A stretch of 64,000 nt of DNA from Scilla litardierei (GCA_030789695.1 CM061140.1:80104422-80168421), one strand, 5' to 3'. Counted from the first letter of the stretch, positions 1-10,481 are shown. Made by a program: numbers and translations. Notes: generated from the letters alone by a model not told the origin.

Positions 1-1347
1 GCTTTTCGGACCAAGTACGTGCACTATGAGTTCGTTATCGTGCCGTTCGGTGTGACCAACGCTCCTGCTGTGTTCATGAATCTCATGAACCTTATCTTCT
101 ACGACTTCCTTGACAAGTTCGTAGTGATCTTTATAGATGACATTCTGGTGTACTCGAGGAGTGAGGAAGAGCATGCAGAACACTTGAGATTGATTTTGGA
201 GATGCTCCGCCATCATAAACTATATGCCAAGTATAGCAAATGCAAATTCTAGCTGGACAGAGTTGCATTTCTTGGACACGTAGTATCAGAAGCCGGCATC
301 TCAGTGGATCCGGAGAAGGTCAGAGCGGTCAGTGAATGGCCTACACCCCGATCAGCTTCGGACATCAGGAGTTTCCTCGGATTGGCTGGTTACTACCGCA
401 GATTTATCAAGGATTTCTCGAGGATAGCTGAGCCGATGACGAGATTGATGCGGAAGGATGTCAAGTTCAGTTGGTCAGATTCTTGTGAGCAAGCTTTTTC
501 TACTTTGAATGAGAGACTGACGACTGCGCCGGTCTTGGCTATTCCAGACAGAAGCGGAGGCTTTGAGATTTTCTGCGATGCATTGGGGAAGGGACTTGGT
601 TGTGTTCTACACGAACACAACCATGTGGTCGCATATGCTTCGCGACAGTTGAAAGTCCACGAGAAGAACTATCCAACCCATGACTTGGAACTCGCTGCTG
701 TCGTATTTGCACTGAAGATTTGGCGTCATTTCTTACTGAGTGAGAAAGTGAAAATCTTCACTGATCACAAAAGTTTGAAATACATATTCACTCAGAAGGA
801 ACTGAATATGAGGCAGCGCAGGTGGTTGGAATTGATGGCGGATTACGACATCGACCTTCAGTATCACCCTGGGAAGGTGAATGTCGTACCGGACGCCTTA
901 AGTCGACTGCCGGAAGTGATGGTTCTTACAGCTCAGTGGAGATTACAGCAGGATCTGCGAGAGATGGATTTTGAAGCTGTTCTTCTGGGAGTCACTTCAT
1001 CGTTGATGAGCATGCAGATTCAGTCGACGATTGTAGATCAGATCAAGGCTGCTCAAGCTGGTGATGCCAAGTTGATGAAGATCAGAGAGCAAGTCGAAGC
1101 CGGACTCCGGTCGGATTTTCTGATTCACGAGGATGGATCTTTGAGGTATGGCAGTCGAATCTACGTACCTGCAGGAGATATCAGAGAAGAGTTGATGAAT
1201 GAGGCCCACAGTTCACCTTATTCCATTCATCCTGGAGGTACGAAGATGTACAAGGATCTTCGTCAGAACTTCTGGTGGCATGGTATGAAGAGAAGTGTGG
1301 TACGGAGCATTTGCCAAATGTCTGGTGTGTCAGCAAGTGAAGGCTGA
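1..1347 (+). pseudogene. pol: Ty3 pol fragment: end of RT, RNase H, integrase zinc region (element A)
   Basis: One reading frame runs from base 1, broken by an in-frame TAG at 250-252. The RT active site reads FIDD at about 130-141. RT thumb sequence follows, including a [20 protein letters not shown] motif near 370-420. RNase H follows, with an FCDA motif near 570 and TDHKSL near 760. The frame then enters the integrase zinc domain (paired histidines near 1205-1230) and fails near 1300-1310, where the family continues in another frame. This is the C-terminal half of a Ty3 polyprotein that copies element RNA into DNA. It resembles the Tekay/Del chromovirus lineage. The 5' part lies outside the window. 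The stop and frameshift make it non-functional. Confidence 0.9.
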
Positions 1348-1558
1348 GCATCATCGCAACGCCGGACTACTACAACCTCTTCCGATCCTGGAGTGGAAAT
1401 GGCAGCACATCACGATGGATTTCGTGACTGGCTTACCTCAGAGCACCAAACAGAATGACACAATCTGGGTCATCGTCGATCGACTGACCAAGTCTGCGCA
1501 CTTCATACCGTTCCGAGTAGGACAATCCACAGAGATACTGGCAAGAAAATATATGGAG
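1295..1558 (+). pseudogene. pol: Integrase, zinc-finger CxxC and start of catalytic core (element A)
   Basis: After a frameshift near 1300 the integrase continues in this frame. The CLVC motif supplies the two cysteines of the HHCC zinc domain. The first catalytic Asp lies in ITMDFVTGLP near 1415. The frame reads cleanly to codon GAG at 1556-1558. A GT-starting segment with a stop follows, and the protein resumes at 1629. Integrase inserts the element cDNA into the host chromosome. Confidence 0.85.
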
Positions 1559-1628
1559 GTAATGATCCAACTCACCCTTTCGTAATTTTCTTCCTAATGC
1601 CAATGGTGATGTGAAATATGTTGTGTAG
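1559..1628 (+). other. 70-bp GT-AG intron-like segment inside integrase
   Basis: Codon GAG ends at 1558 and the conserved reading EIVRLHG starts exactly at 1629. Between them lie 70 bases that start GT and end AG, are T-rich before the AG, contain a stop, and are not a multiple of three. Removing them restores the frame exactly at a codon boundary (phase 0). It could be a real spliceosomal intron or a chance insertion that resembles one. Confidence 0.55.
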
Positions 1629-2531
1629 GAGATCGTGCGCTTGCATGGAGTCCTTGTGAGCATCGTATCCGATCATGATACGAGGTTCACATCTCAGTTC
1701 TGGAAGGGTCTGCAGACCCATCTTGGTACCAGTCTGAAGTTCAGCACTGCGTATCACCCGCAGATGGATGGCCATTTAGAACGGACCATTCAGATCTTGG
1801 AGGATATGCTGAGAGCTTGCATGCTAGATGTCAAGGGTTCGTGGGAGGATCATCTACACCTGGTGGAGTTCTCCTACAACAACAGCTATCAGGCGAGCAT
1901 TGGCATGGCGCCATTCGCTGCTCTCTATGGGAGGAAGTGTCCTTCGCCACTGAGCTGGGACGACATTGGAGATAGAGAGTTATTGGGACCAGAATTGATT
2001 GTCGAAGCTATGGACGTTGTTCGAGATATCAGGGACAAGCTTCGGATTGCTCAGGACCGTTATAAGCATGGGGCTGATGCTAAACGGTGTCCCTTGGAGT
2101 TTCAACCGGGAGACCACGTCTTCCTGAAGATTTCCCCGAATCGTGGAGTGATTCGCTTTGGGAAACGTGGCAAGCTCAGCCCGAGATACATCGGACCTTT
2201 CGATGTTCTGGAGAGAGTTGGCGAGGTAGCCTACCGCTTAGCCTTGCCACAATCTTTAGAGGGAGTCCACGATGTCTTCCATGTGTCTCAGCTCCATCGG
2301 TACATCAGCGATCCATCTCACGCTGTTGACTACTCTGAGATCACCGTCCGTCCGGATCTGACGTATGATCAGCAGCCAGTGCAGATTCTTGACTGACGTC
2401 AGAAGACACTCCGGAACAAGACTGTCGACCTTGTTAGAGTGATGTGGCGATATGGCTCGCCAGGAGAGTCCACCTGGGAGAGAGAAGATGAGATGAGAGA
2501 GCGTAACCCCTATCAGTTCCCCGACCTGTGA
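1629..2531 (+). pseudogene. pol: Integrase C-terminal half with GPF motif and chromodomain-like tail (element A)
   Basis: This frame carries the second catalytic Asp (SDHDTRF near 1670) and the Glu in the HLERTIQ region near 1775. It then has the GPF-type DNA-binding module near 2190 and the HDVFHVSQL motif near 2270. An in-frame TGA at 2394-2396 interrupts it. The frame stays open for 44 more codons to a TGA at 2529-2531, with a VRVMW and STWERE pattern typical of the chromodomain-like tail of Tekay/Del integrases. That tail is thought to steer integration to heterochromatin. The internal stop means this copy cannot make the full protein. Confidence 0.85.
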
Positions 2532-2564
2532 TTGTTAGGAATTCCGAGGGTGGAATTTTCTTTA

Positions 2565-2576
2565 CGGTGGGTAGGA
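2565..2576 (+). other. Polypurine tract of element A
   Basis: A purine-rich run (GGTGGGTAGGA) lies directly before the TGTAAC start of the LTR. This is the expected position of the plus-strand primer. Confidence 0.6.
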
Positions 2577-3181
2577 TGTAACGATCGGTTTTTACCGTTA
2601 CTATTATCTGCGTTTTCCTTCTCGTATGTTTTTTTTCTCGTAACCGTTGTTGGACGTTTCCGTCCCCGTACCCATACACGTACCCATACCCGTACCCGTA
2701 TTCTTTTCTTTCATACTGAATAATATTATTTTTATTATCCTTTAATAATTATTTGCAAATAATTTGATATAATTAGTTTAACTTTCAAATTCGAATTCGA
2801 ATTTCAAATCTATTAATCATTTTTAAATGTCAAATGAGAACTGCCTTGTTTGGACCCTTTTAAATCTCTTGATGAATTATTATTCCCTATTATAGTCTAT
2901 TAATCAGAATCCCATTATTATCAATTAAAAATCCTTTCCTACGATAAACCATTCCTATTTAACACTACCCACGTTTTGAAGCCTAGGCCGAACCCAACGT
3001 GCAACGTTCACGCACACACCCTTAATAAAAAACAGAAACTTTTGAAACCCAAAACCCCTTCACGTGAGCTCTCTGAGCCTACATCCCCTTGGTGATAGAA
3101 CCCTACACCTCCTTATAAAACTAACCTAAAAGAAATAACCCAGACCAACACCCCCACGTGCTGCATCACCCTACAACTAAA

Positions 3182-3188
3182 TATAAAA
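3182..3188 (+). promoter_or_regulatory. TATA box of element A LTR
   Basis: TATAAAA in an otherwise CT-rich context in mid LTR, followed by a C-rich leader. The position suits the LTR promoter. Confidence 0.45.
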
Positions 3189-3412
3189 CCTAGGTATTTC
3201 TCTCCCCTACCTTTTTAATAACCCTAGAGGAGCCCTACAACCGCAGCCGCCCCTACATCCTCCCTCCCCTTCTTCTTCAACGCACAACCCGAGCCCCCTC
3301 TTGACATTTCTTCTCCACGGCCACCACCAACCCGAGCCCCCTCTTCGTTGTTTCTCTCCGGCCATCTACAACCCCACACCCGCGGCCCCTCCCTCTCCCC
3401 CTCTCGCGTTGC

Positions 3413-3417
3413 ATGGC
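3413..3417 (+). repeat. Target-site duplication of element B, left copy (ATGGC)
   Basis: ATGGC directly precedes the LTR TGATCG terminus and recurs at 15223-15227 directly after the other LTR. A 5-bp duplication is standard for Ty3 integrase. Confidence 0.9.
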
Positions 3418-3778
3418 TGATCGCTCCGGGACGTAACCCAAAAGAATGGTTGTAGTTTTACCGCAAGTGCACGGTGTAGCAGCGAGCGGGTTATCGAACA
3501 CAGGGAGGACGAATGACCGTGCTTGTTCCGATCAACCTGGCTATTTAAGAAGAGAGAAATTTGCCTTTGGCGATCCTGTCACAATCGTCAAACAAAGTAC
3601 GGAAATATCAAATCAAATAAAGAACGTCTAGGGAGTGGGGAATTCCCGCTACTCACCGTACTTCGTAAAAGTAGTTCATTGGTATCAAAGTTGCTAGAAT
3701 AAGATTTTGGATGAACTAGTTGCAACTGAATGTAGAACCAAGCTCACGCTCTCGCGCTGTTGCTGGTCTATAGCTATC

Positions 3779-4080
3779 CTAGGCTCGGGTCCAACCTCTT
3801 GCAAACCCTAGCCTAGAGAAACTAGCATTAGGATCAACATCATCGTTCAATCGCGCACCGAGCCCAATCTCTTGCAAACTCGGCCCGCGACCTAGTTTGG
3901 GATAGTTCCTACCTGTCCAATCTCTTGCAAACAGGTATTGGCACGGAATTGGAACCGGAAACCCTAGTATCGGTCCAATCTCTTGCAAACCGATACTACG
4001 GAAATTCGACTCCAACCCAATTCAGATTTCTAGGGTTTCCTATCGAATTGGGATCCAATCTCTTGCAAATCCCAATCGAT
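3779..4080 (-). other. Five-hairpin array with constant 16-nt loop (3' LTR copy)
   Basis: Five copies of a near-constant 16-base loop (minus strand TTTGCAAGAGATTGGA). Each is flanked by a different short inverted repeat. Stems: 3779-3789/3806-3816 (10 of 11 paired), 3858-3862/3879-3883, 3910-3915/3932-3937, 3965-3973/3990-3998 (9 of 9), 4047-4053/4070-4076 plus 4 more pairs beyond a bulge. In the transcript this lies between the TATA box and the primer site. Confidence 0.8.
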
Positions 4081-4558
4081 GTGAATTCCTAGCCATCCGT
4101 AGTAAATTGATCCCAATCTAATCCCTAGTAGCAATTCTAGCAAAATTCCTACCAATTCATCACAATCATGAAATAGGGCTTGTAGGGTTCATCCCCACGC
4201 CCCAAGACGTGGCGACTACTCACAATTCATAGCAAGATCACAGAAATAATCAATGAAATAAGCAATAGAATTCATCACAATATTGAGATATGCAATAAAA
4301 ATAGAATTTTTAGAGAAGAGAAAAGCAAACCAATGGAGTTCTTCAATTAATCCAACAAAAATCCAACTTTGTCTCCTCTTCAATCACAAGAATAAAACTA
4401 AAAAGCTAATCTAAAAAGCTGCAAAAAATCTAAGAGAGAGGCTCCTCAAACTAGGGTAAAAACAGGGGTTAAATAGCCCCCAAAATCGTCCAAAAACTGT
4501 GACCAAAATACCCCTGCACAGCCTGTTTTCCGCAATTTTCGCTACAGGCAGCGCGTCG

Positions 4559-4939
4559 CACTCGGCCGAGTGACAAAAGTCGCTCGGCCGAGTGAAAACC
4601 CTGTAATTTTCCAGTAAGTCTCGATCTTCAGGGGTCTTCACTTCGGGGGCGGCTCGGCCGAGTGAGTTGTCGTCACTCGGCCGATGGCTTCATGGTACTC
4701 GGGCGGACGGGATTATCCACTCGGCCGAGTGGGTCTTCTGAAGCTCAGGCAGCCGAAAAACAGTAACTTGGAGATTTTTGAAGGGCTTCGTCTGGGCGCC
4801 ACTCGGGCGGACGGGGTCTCGTCACTCGGCCGATGTGGTCTCTGTCGCTCGGCCGAGTGCACATATAAATCGTGTCTGCTCTGGTCGGCCGAGCAGTGTC
4901 TCGCTGGTCGGCCGAGTGACTCCTTCACTCGGCCGAGTG
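4559..4939 (-). promoter_or_regulatory. CTCGGCCGAG palindrome array in 3' LTR of B
   Basis: About twelve irregularly spaced copies of CACTCGGCCGAGTG or partial versions, some changed to a CTCGGGCGGACG form, in about 380 bp. The array is upstream of the LTR TATA-like box on the minus strand. A matching array lies internally at 9828-10153. Confidence 0.8.
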
Positions 4940-5233
4940 GGACACAAAAAATGCCCGGATTGCTTATTTTGGCCTCCTCGTCGCTCCTGCGACGTCCGTT
5001 CTTCTTCCGCTCCTCTCCAACAGCAAAATACCCCTCGGGGAGGTCGTCGGTGACCGTCTGGAGTAAGCGCATCTCGAGATCACTCCAAATCGCGCCAAAT
5101 CACCTGAAATGCGACAAAAACAACAAATCGTGAAAAGCATCGCAATATTGTCGATATATCGTGAAAAACATGATTTGGGCGATCTAAATGGCATGCAAAC
5201 ATGCGGTAAATGGTGTAAAATAAGGAGTGATCA

Positions 5234-5248
5234 AAATCCCCCAAGCTT
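5234..5248 (-). other. Polypurine tract of element B
   Basis: On the minus strand AAGCTTGGGGGATTT directly precedes the 3' LTR. The same AGCTTGGGGGATTT abuts the 3' LTRs of elements C, D and H. Just upstream is a conserved CTTCCTCGAGGA palindrome. Confidence 0.85.
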
Positions 5249-7182
5249 GCCTCTTACTCGTCCTCGAGGAAGATAAGTAAAAAGGCGAACCCGGTGGATT
5301 CGGAAAACAAAAACGGCGAAGAAAAATGAAGAATGAAAAACGGAGAAGAAAGAAATGAAAATAAAGAAGAAAGAAAGAAGCGAAGAGGTAATCTGCTAGA
5401 TCATTTTCTCAGGACGTGGGTTTCACTTACTCATATAGCGTGCATCGAATGAAAAACACATGTCAAAGAGTTTTATTTTGATATCATAGTATAATAGTGC
5501 AAATAGAAATAGAAAACCCACGAACAACGATATAATCATGCAAAACGGAATAATTTTAAAATTAACATCGTCTGAATCATTTAAAGCGGTATACGAATCA
5601 CAGATCACACACTTTTCAATTGAACGCTTTCTATCAGGAGTATAAGAGTATCACACTATAGAATAGAGAGAATAGAAAAGTATGGATTTCATGAAATGAT
5701 TGCTAGGCTTAGATTTCTGGATTTCGTAAAGCTAGAAATAATCTCACCGAGTATAGAATATTACTTAGCCTAGGTCATCGTGCAACGTCAAGTAGTCACT
5801 CTCTCACACATCAATGGATCCCCTCCCCCAAGCTTATCCATAAGCGTGATGGCATAAAAAAAATATTTACATCCCCATTCCTATAAAGCTCCAAAGGCAA
5901 TGAAAATAGAAGAGAAAGAAAGAAAGTGAGATGGGATCTTTTATTGAGGATTTTTCCTCTTTTTCTTTTTTTTTTGTTTTTTTTTGATGCAAAAGCATAT
6001 GTACACAATGATCCCAACTCAAAGAGAGATAATGATATACAAGAATATTTTCTCTTTTTTTTTCTCTTTTTTTTTGAATAAGAAATTTGGAGCTAGGAAT
6101 TAATAGCGGGGGGAAATACCATATAATAGAATCGCTAAGGGGAGATTCACCAATGATTTTAAAAGTAGAGAAATGATGTTCAAGATTTGTGGAGAAAGAA
6201 ATAAATATATCACTCGGTTCACTCTATAAGACATGCACGACAACTTCAGCAGGGTAATCTAATCTACTCAGTTTCGATCACAAAAAAGCTAACTAATCCA
6301 AATTTATCATAGCTAACATCATTCAATCATCCTGAAGTGAAGTGTACAGTTCATGCATATAGAAGTGATATAGCAAAAGAAATCAGTACTCCAGATATAG
6401 GCATTCAATGCGTGAATCTTGGTGTGTTTTCTGTGATAGCATACATATGAATATTCAGACTCAGCTAATAATAAAATTTCATCCATTTTCATGTGGAAAA
6501 AGTGTGGGTTACTATTCCTAAATGCAAGGCAAGTCATAGCATATGATATCAGAAATAAAATCTAAGACATGACAAATATAGCATGCATATAGAATAAGCT
6601 AGCTCCACGTCATCATCATCAAAGAAAAGTCATCTCTAGCATGAGATGAAAAAGAAAGAAATAAAGATAAAGGGAAAATAGAACTATTTACAATGCGGCA
6701 CACAGAAAAATAAGAAAAACGTGATGCATGGCAAAATAAAAGAAAAATAATGAAAAATAAGTGCAAAAGCGAAAAACGGTGTGAAAAACTAAAAATAAAG
6801 GTGGCAAACCGAAAAAGAACGTGAGAACTTACTCCCCCAAGCTAAATGGCACAGTGTCCTCAATGTGCAAAGTGTGGCACACCGAGAGACAAGTAAAGTG
6901 AGGGGCAAGTGAGGATGCATGCATGATGAAAAATGAAAATAATAAGAAAAAATAAATAAAAGAGAAATATGATGCGGACATGATGCATGCACAGATAGGA
7001 GTGATACAGATATATAGATGTGTCACCAAAAACTCTCCCTCTCTCCCAAAAAAGATATATAAGGATATGGTCGACATGAGAATCCCAAAATAAGTGAGGG
7101 GAGGGGGGTGGGCAAAAGTGCAACAGGACCCAGCAGAAACGGGCAGCACAACGGCAGGAATAATCGATGGCATCAAGGGTGC
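5249..7182 (-). other. Long 3' non-coding region of element B
   Basis: No credible gene. On the coding strand it is T-rich, and the hydrophobic reading frames follow from that composition. It carries extra AGCTTGGGGGA-type tracts at about 5823-5834 and 6831-6844. It is collinear with 17072-19002 of element C. Confidence 0.7.
6831..6867 (-). other. Conserved AGGA-loop hairpin plus polypurine-like tract (B)
   Basis: The minus strand carries CACATTG-AGGA-CACTGTG (one internal mismatch) at 6867-6850, then AGCTTGGGGGAGT ending at 6831. The same pair of signals occurs in C, D, G and H. Confidence 0.7.
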
Positions 7183-9258
7183 CTAAGAAGGTGGTGCAGC
7201 GCCGTCTCCGTCCTGAGGCGGAAGTGGTGGTGGTGGCTGGACAGGCCGCTGAGCGGGTGTGGGTGTGGAAGTGGAAGCAGGCCTAGTGTGTGTGGAAGTG
7301 TGGGCGGGAACCTGCTGGGTGGGTGTGGGTACGCGGGGGAGACGCTCCAGGACCTGGGTAAGACAATAGTGAATCTGGGGGATCAGGTCAAAGCGGTCAG
7401 CCATCGCAGAGACGGTGGAGGACAGGGTCCTAAGGTCACCTCGGAGGCCACTCACCGCCACCTCTAGAGCACGAATGCTCTGAAGTACAGTGTCGGGGGG
7501 CGGTGGTGCAGAGGGACGCACCGGTCGGGGCTGTGCAGGGCGGGGCTGGCGTACTCGGGTCACGTATGTGACTGGCTTAGCGGGGAAGGGAACGAAAGGT
7601 GCTGCACTCGCAAATGTGGGCCTGGCCTCAGTGTGAGGCCAGGGCACCGGCTGGTGAGAAGTAGAGGCAGCAGCAGCGAAAGAAGAATATAAAAGAGGCA
7701 GCGAGGTGGCCGGAGAGGTCAGTGGCACAGAAGTGTGGACAGACGCCATGACGCTCTCGGAAAATACAGCAGCAGTGGAGACAGAGGGCTCTCCGCACTC
7801 AACTATGGTCGGCGGGCGCTCGGGTGGTACAAAAGAAACAGGCTCAGCAGACAGAGGGCCAGTGGGGGTGGTGACAGCCGTGGGGGTGGTGGAGGTGGGC
7901 TCAGCTAAGGTACTCCCGACACCGACAGAGGTGGGGACAGAGGTGTCAGGAGCAGCGGAAACATCAGGGATAGGCTGAGGGGCCACAGGGTCAACAGGGG
8001 CGGCAGGCTCGGCAGGGGCTACAGGGTCTGCGGGGGCAGCGTGGGCAGCGTGGGCCTGCTCGGCCTCCTCGGCCTCGAGCACGTAAGCAGCGGGGATGAG
8101 AACATCCATCGCAGGGAGCCAGTCAACGTGGGCCGGTGCAATCTGAGTCTGAGCTGGGCTCGGAAGAATCATGTAATCGGCACCGTAAGGGCCATGCAAC
8201 CAGACCTAGTGACGCTCACCGTGCGGACGAAGCATCTTCATCCGGGCCATAACATCGATCGAAAAAGAAGTGGGGCCCGGTACTTGTCGCAGGTCGTCAG
8301 GGAAGTCCTCGCCGGTCATAAGGGCAAGCAAGGTGATCAGGCCACCGCAGCATATCGGTGAGCGAGCGCCCACCGATACAATGATGCGGTCCAAAAACCA
8401 AGCCGCGACATCAATCACGACGGCGGGGACCAGCTCATCGCCATCCCTAGATAGAGCTCTGGGACGTGTCATCGTGTAGAGCATGTAGAGCTCCGGCGTA
8501 GACATCGTGCACGGCTCATATCTGGCCAAAAATGTCGTCGCCATAAGGCGCTGAGCAATGCGGAGGCAGGGATGGACAATGGCCGAGGCCTTGGCCCTAC
8601 TAGGGTCAAAGGCAGCGTGAAGACCCGTAATCCGGGCCCAGAAGGCACCGGCGTCGAAGGAATGTGGGGGGATATGGGTGGGGCCGTAACCGCGATCGGC
8701 TCCGGGGACAGCGGGCCATGAGAAGAATGCTCTCATCATATCGAGAGTGACCTGGCACTCCCGGTCCATGAACCGAAACGAGCATCCCTCATCGGTCCGG
8801 GCGATCGAACTCAGTACCTCAAGTGTCGGGCGGGTAAACGTGTCCGCCGACACCTGGAAGAAATCTCGCCAGCCCATGTTGTCGTACAACGTGAGCATCC
8901 CCTCTAGTACCCCCAGGCGTCCTAGGTCAGCGAGGTGTGCAAACCTGGAGGGTACGATCGAGCGCTGGGAGATACGCTCGAAGACGGCGCGGTGTGCGTC
9001 GTCTCGGAATGTAATCCCGAGCGGCCTGACCAGTGGAGCCGGAGGTGGTGGCTGTGGGGCGGCAGGGAGTGGCTGTGCGGGCTGTGCGGGCGCTGCAGGC
9101 TGTGCGGGGTGTGCGGGGCCTGCAGGCTGTGCTGGGTGGATGGGGTGTGTAGGAGAATGTGGAGGAGAGTCCTCCAACTCGTGGGAGGGGCCGGCATCAT
9201 CCGACCGCTTCCGCTTGGTGGAAGCTCTCTTCGACCGAGGCCGTGTCCGGGGCGGCAT
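7183..9258 (-). pseudogene. Athila-type ORF1 (element B), one in-frame stop
   Basis: This is the frame downstream of gag-pro, homologous to the ATHILA ORF-1 family by pattern and position. Its biochemical role is unknown. I start it at the ATG at 9256-9258, where a very basic NLS-like tail begins (MPPRTRPRSKRASTKRKR); an upstream in-frame start near 9330 is possible. A proline/alanine-rich linker follows, then a globular region with an ICCGGLITLL motif that is also present in element H's ORF1, and a proline-rich C-terminus. A TAG at 8206-8208 splits the frame after about 350 residues, and the rest is open to 7183. I see no signal peptide or membrane segment, so I do not call it an envelope protein. 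Confidence 0.75.
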
Positions 9259-9810
9259 ATCGGCCCCGAGCGCGCGCCGAAAAGTGTAAAAAGTGCGGCG
9301 TGTGCAAAAGAATGGAAGGAGTATACCCAAACTCGCCGCGAGTGCAAGATAATGGAAGCGTGCGAAGTCAGCGCCTCCGCGAAGCCTAAATCAGTCCGTA
9401 GAAGCTCCCCGGGGCTCCCCTAAGCTCCAAAAAACAACCTGCGCATGAAATGGCGATATCAGCGGGTAATATTCAAAATGTATGGGGCATTAGGGGTATA
9501 ATAGATAGATATAGGAATTGATTAGGGTTTGGGGGTCGTTTAACACATGGATCCTCTAAAAATACACAAAAAGAGGAGAAATAGGGCGAAATAGGCGATA
9601 CCGGAGATGATCGGAGCGACGGCCGCCGGCGACGACTCGGGCGAGTCACGGCGGGTGGTCGGCCGGCGGTGGCTGGCCGAGCGACGGCGCGAGGTGGCCG
9701 GTCGGGCGAGTGGGGGCTGTGTGCGAGGCGAGCGGGCGAGGGGAGCTGAGGGGTCGCACGGTTTGGGAATTTTTTTTCGTTTCGAAAATTGTGCCGCCCC
9801 GCAGCCCCTC

Positions 9811-9820
9811 ATATAATAAA
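9811..9820 (-). promoter_or_regulatory. TATA-like box upstream of ORF1 (B, internal)
   Basis: Minus-strand TTTATTATAT lies about 8 bp past the end of the internal palindrome array and about 550 bp before the ORF1 ATG. It matches the position of clearer TATAAATA boxes in elements D and H, but is less canonical. Confidence 0.45.
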
Positions 9821-9827
9821 AGTTACG

Positions 9828-10153
9828 ACTCGGCCGAGTGACTATGTCACTCGGCCGAGTGGGATCAATGGAAAATCCTCCCCGCTTACGCTTCGGCCGA
9901 GTGGCTTTGCCAGCCTCGGCCGAGTGGAGTAAGTCCATTCGGCCGAGTGGCTCAAGCTACTCGGTAAGACTCGCCCTAGGAGCGTATCCGTTTTACTCGG
10001 TCGAGTGAAAATATATACTCGGCCGAGTAGCAGTTATACTGAAATCAAGGAAATAAATAGAGAGTTGGGTACAGCAGACTTCCCTCGTTCGTGAGCGGCT
10101 CGGCCGGACGAACTTGTGTACTCGGCCGAGTGACTAGTATACTCGGCCGAGTG
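9828..10153 (-). promoter_or_regulatory. Internal CTCGGCCGAG palindrome array before ORF1 (B)
   Basis: About eleven units of ACTCGGCCGAGTG or close variants in 330 bp between the gag-pro end and ORF1. The core is the same as in this element's LTR array. It is followed on the minus strand by a TATA-like box, then ORF1. Confidence 0.8.
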
Positions 10154-10419
10154 AGCCTTGTGTTCTGCTGTTTGTCTTCGTTTGGGCTCTAAACTCCGTC
10201 TTTCTTCCTCCAGTCGATTTCATCTTACTCCTAAGCATCGAGCGTCTTCCTGGGGCGCTCCTCGTCGTCTCGTTCATCCTCCTCATGATGGATTTACCTA
10301 TCTCCTCTCCTGTCAAGAAAAATAGGACCCGTTATCACAAAATTTTTGGGCGAACGACTCAAAACACTAAAAATTTCTAAAACAAAAATAAAGAAAAAGT
10401 AAAAATAAAGCAATAACCA

Positions 10420-10435
10420 TCGGGTTGCCTCCCGA
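10420..10435 (-). other. AGGCAA-loop hairpin after gag-pro (B)
   Basis: Minus strand TCGGG-AGGCAA-CCCGA, in the context GCGCTTG...GGGAGGCAACCC preceded by a CGACCTTAAAC-type motif. Counterparts at 28011-28028 (D) and 60663-60680 (H) keep the loop but change the stem while staying paired. Confidence 0.75.
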
Positions 10436-10481
10436 CAAGCGCTCGTTTAAGGTCGTGAGCTCGACCCCCTATGATTTTCAA

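Larger units (their letters stand above)
2577..3417 (+). repeat. 3' LTR of element A, first piece
   Basis: The LTR opens with TGTAACG right after the polypurine tract. The matching end CGTTACA is at 19684-19690, giving a 7-bp terminal inverted repeat. This piece holds AT-rich U3-like sequence, a TATA box at 3182-3188 and C-rich leader-like sequence. It is cut at 3417 by element B, whose ATGGC target duplication brackets the cut. Confidence 0.75.
3418..5233 (-). repeat. 3' LTR of element B
   Basis: 1816 bp, ends TGATC...GATCA. On the minus strand U3 starts at 5233. It holds a CTCGGCCGAG palindrome array (4559-4939), a TATA-like TATTTAA (4475 to 4469) and five constant-loop hairpins (4080-3779). 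It ends in a U5 motif shared with the other Athila-type elements here (ACCGTGCRCTTGCGGT type, near 3458-3475). Confidence 0.92.

Noticed and set aside
4684..5194. ORFs of 76-149 codons in the LTRs of element B (also 14672-15371)
   Set aside because: Lie within the palindrome array and U3; open only because of repeated CTCGGCCGAG codons, and present on both strands.
8747..9423. Plus-strand ORFs of 162-180 codons over ORF1 of element B
   Set aside because: Antisense shadows of ORF1; Cys/Gly-rich repeats mirror the Pro/Ala-rich linker on the minus strand.
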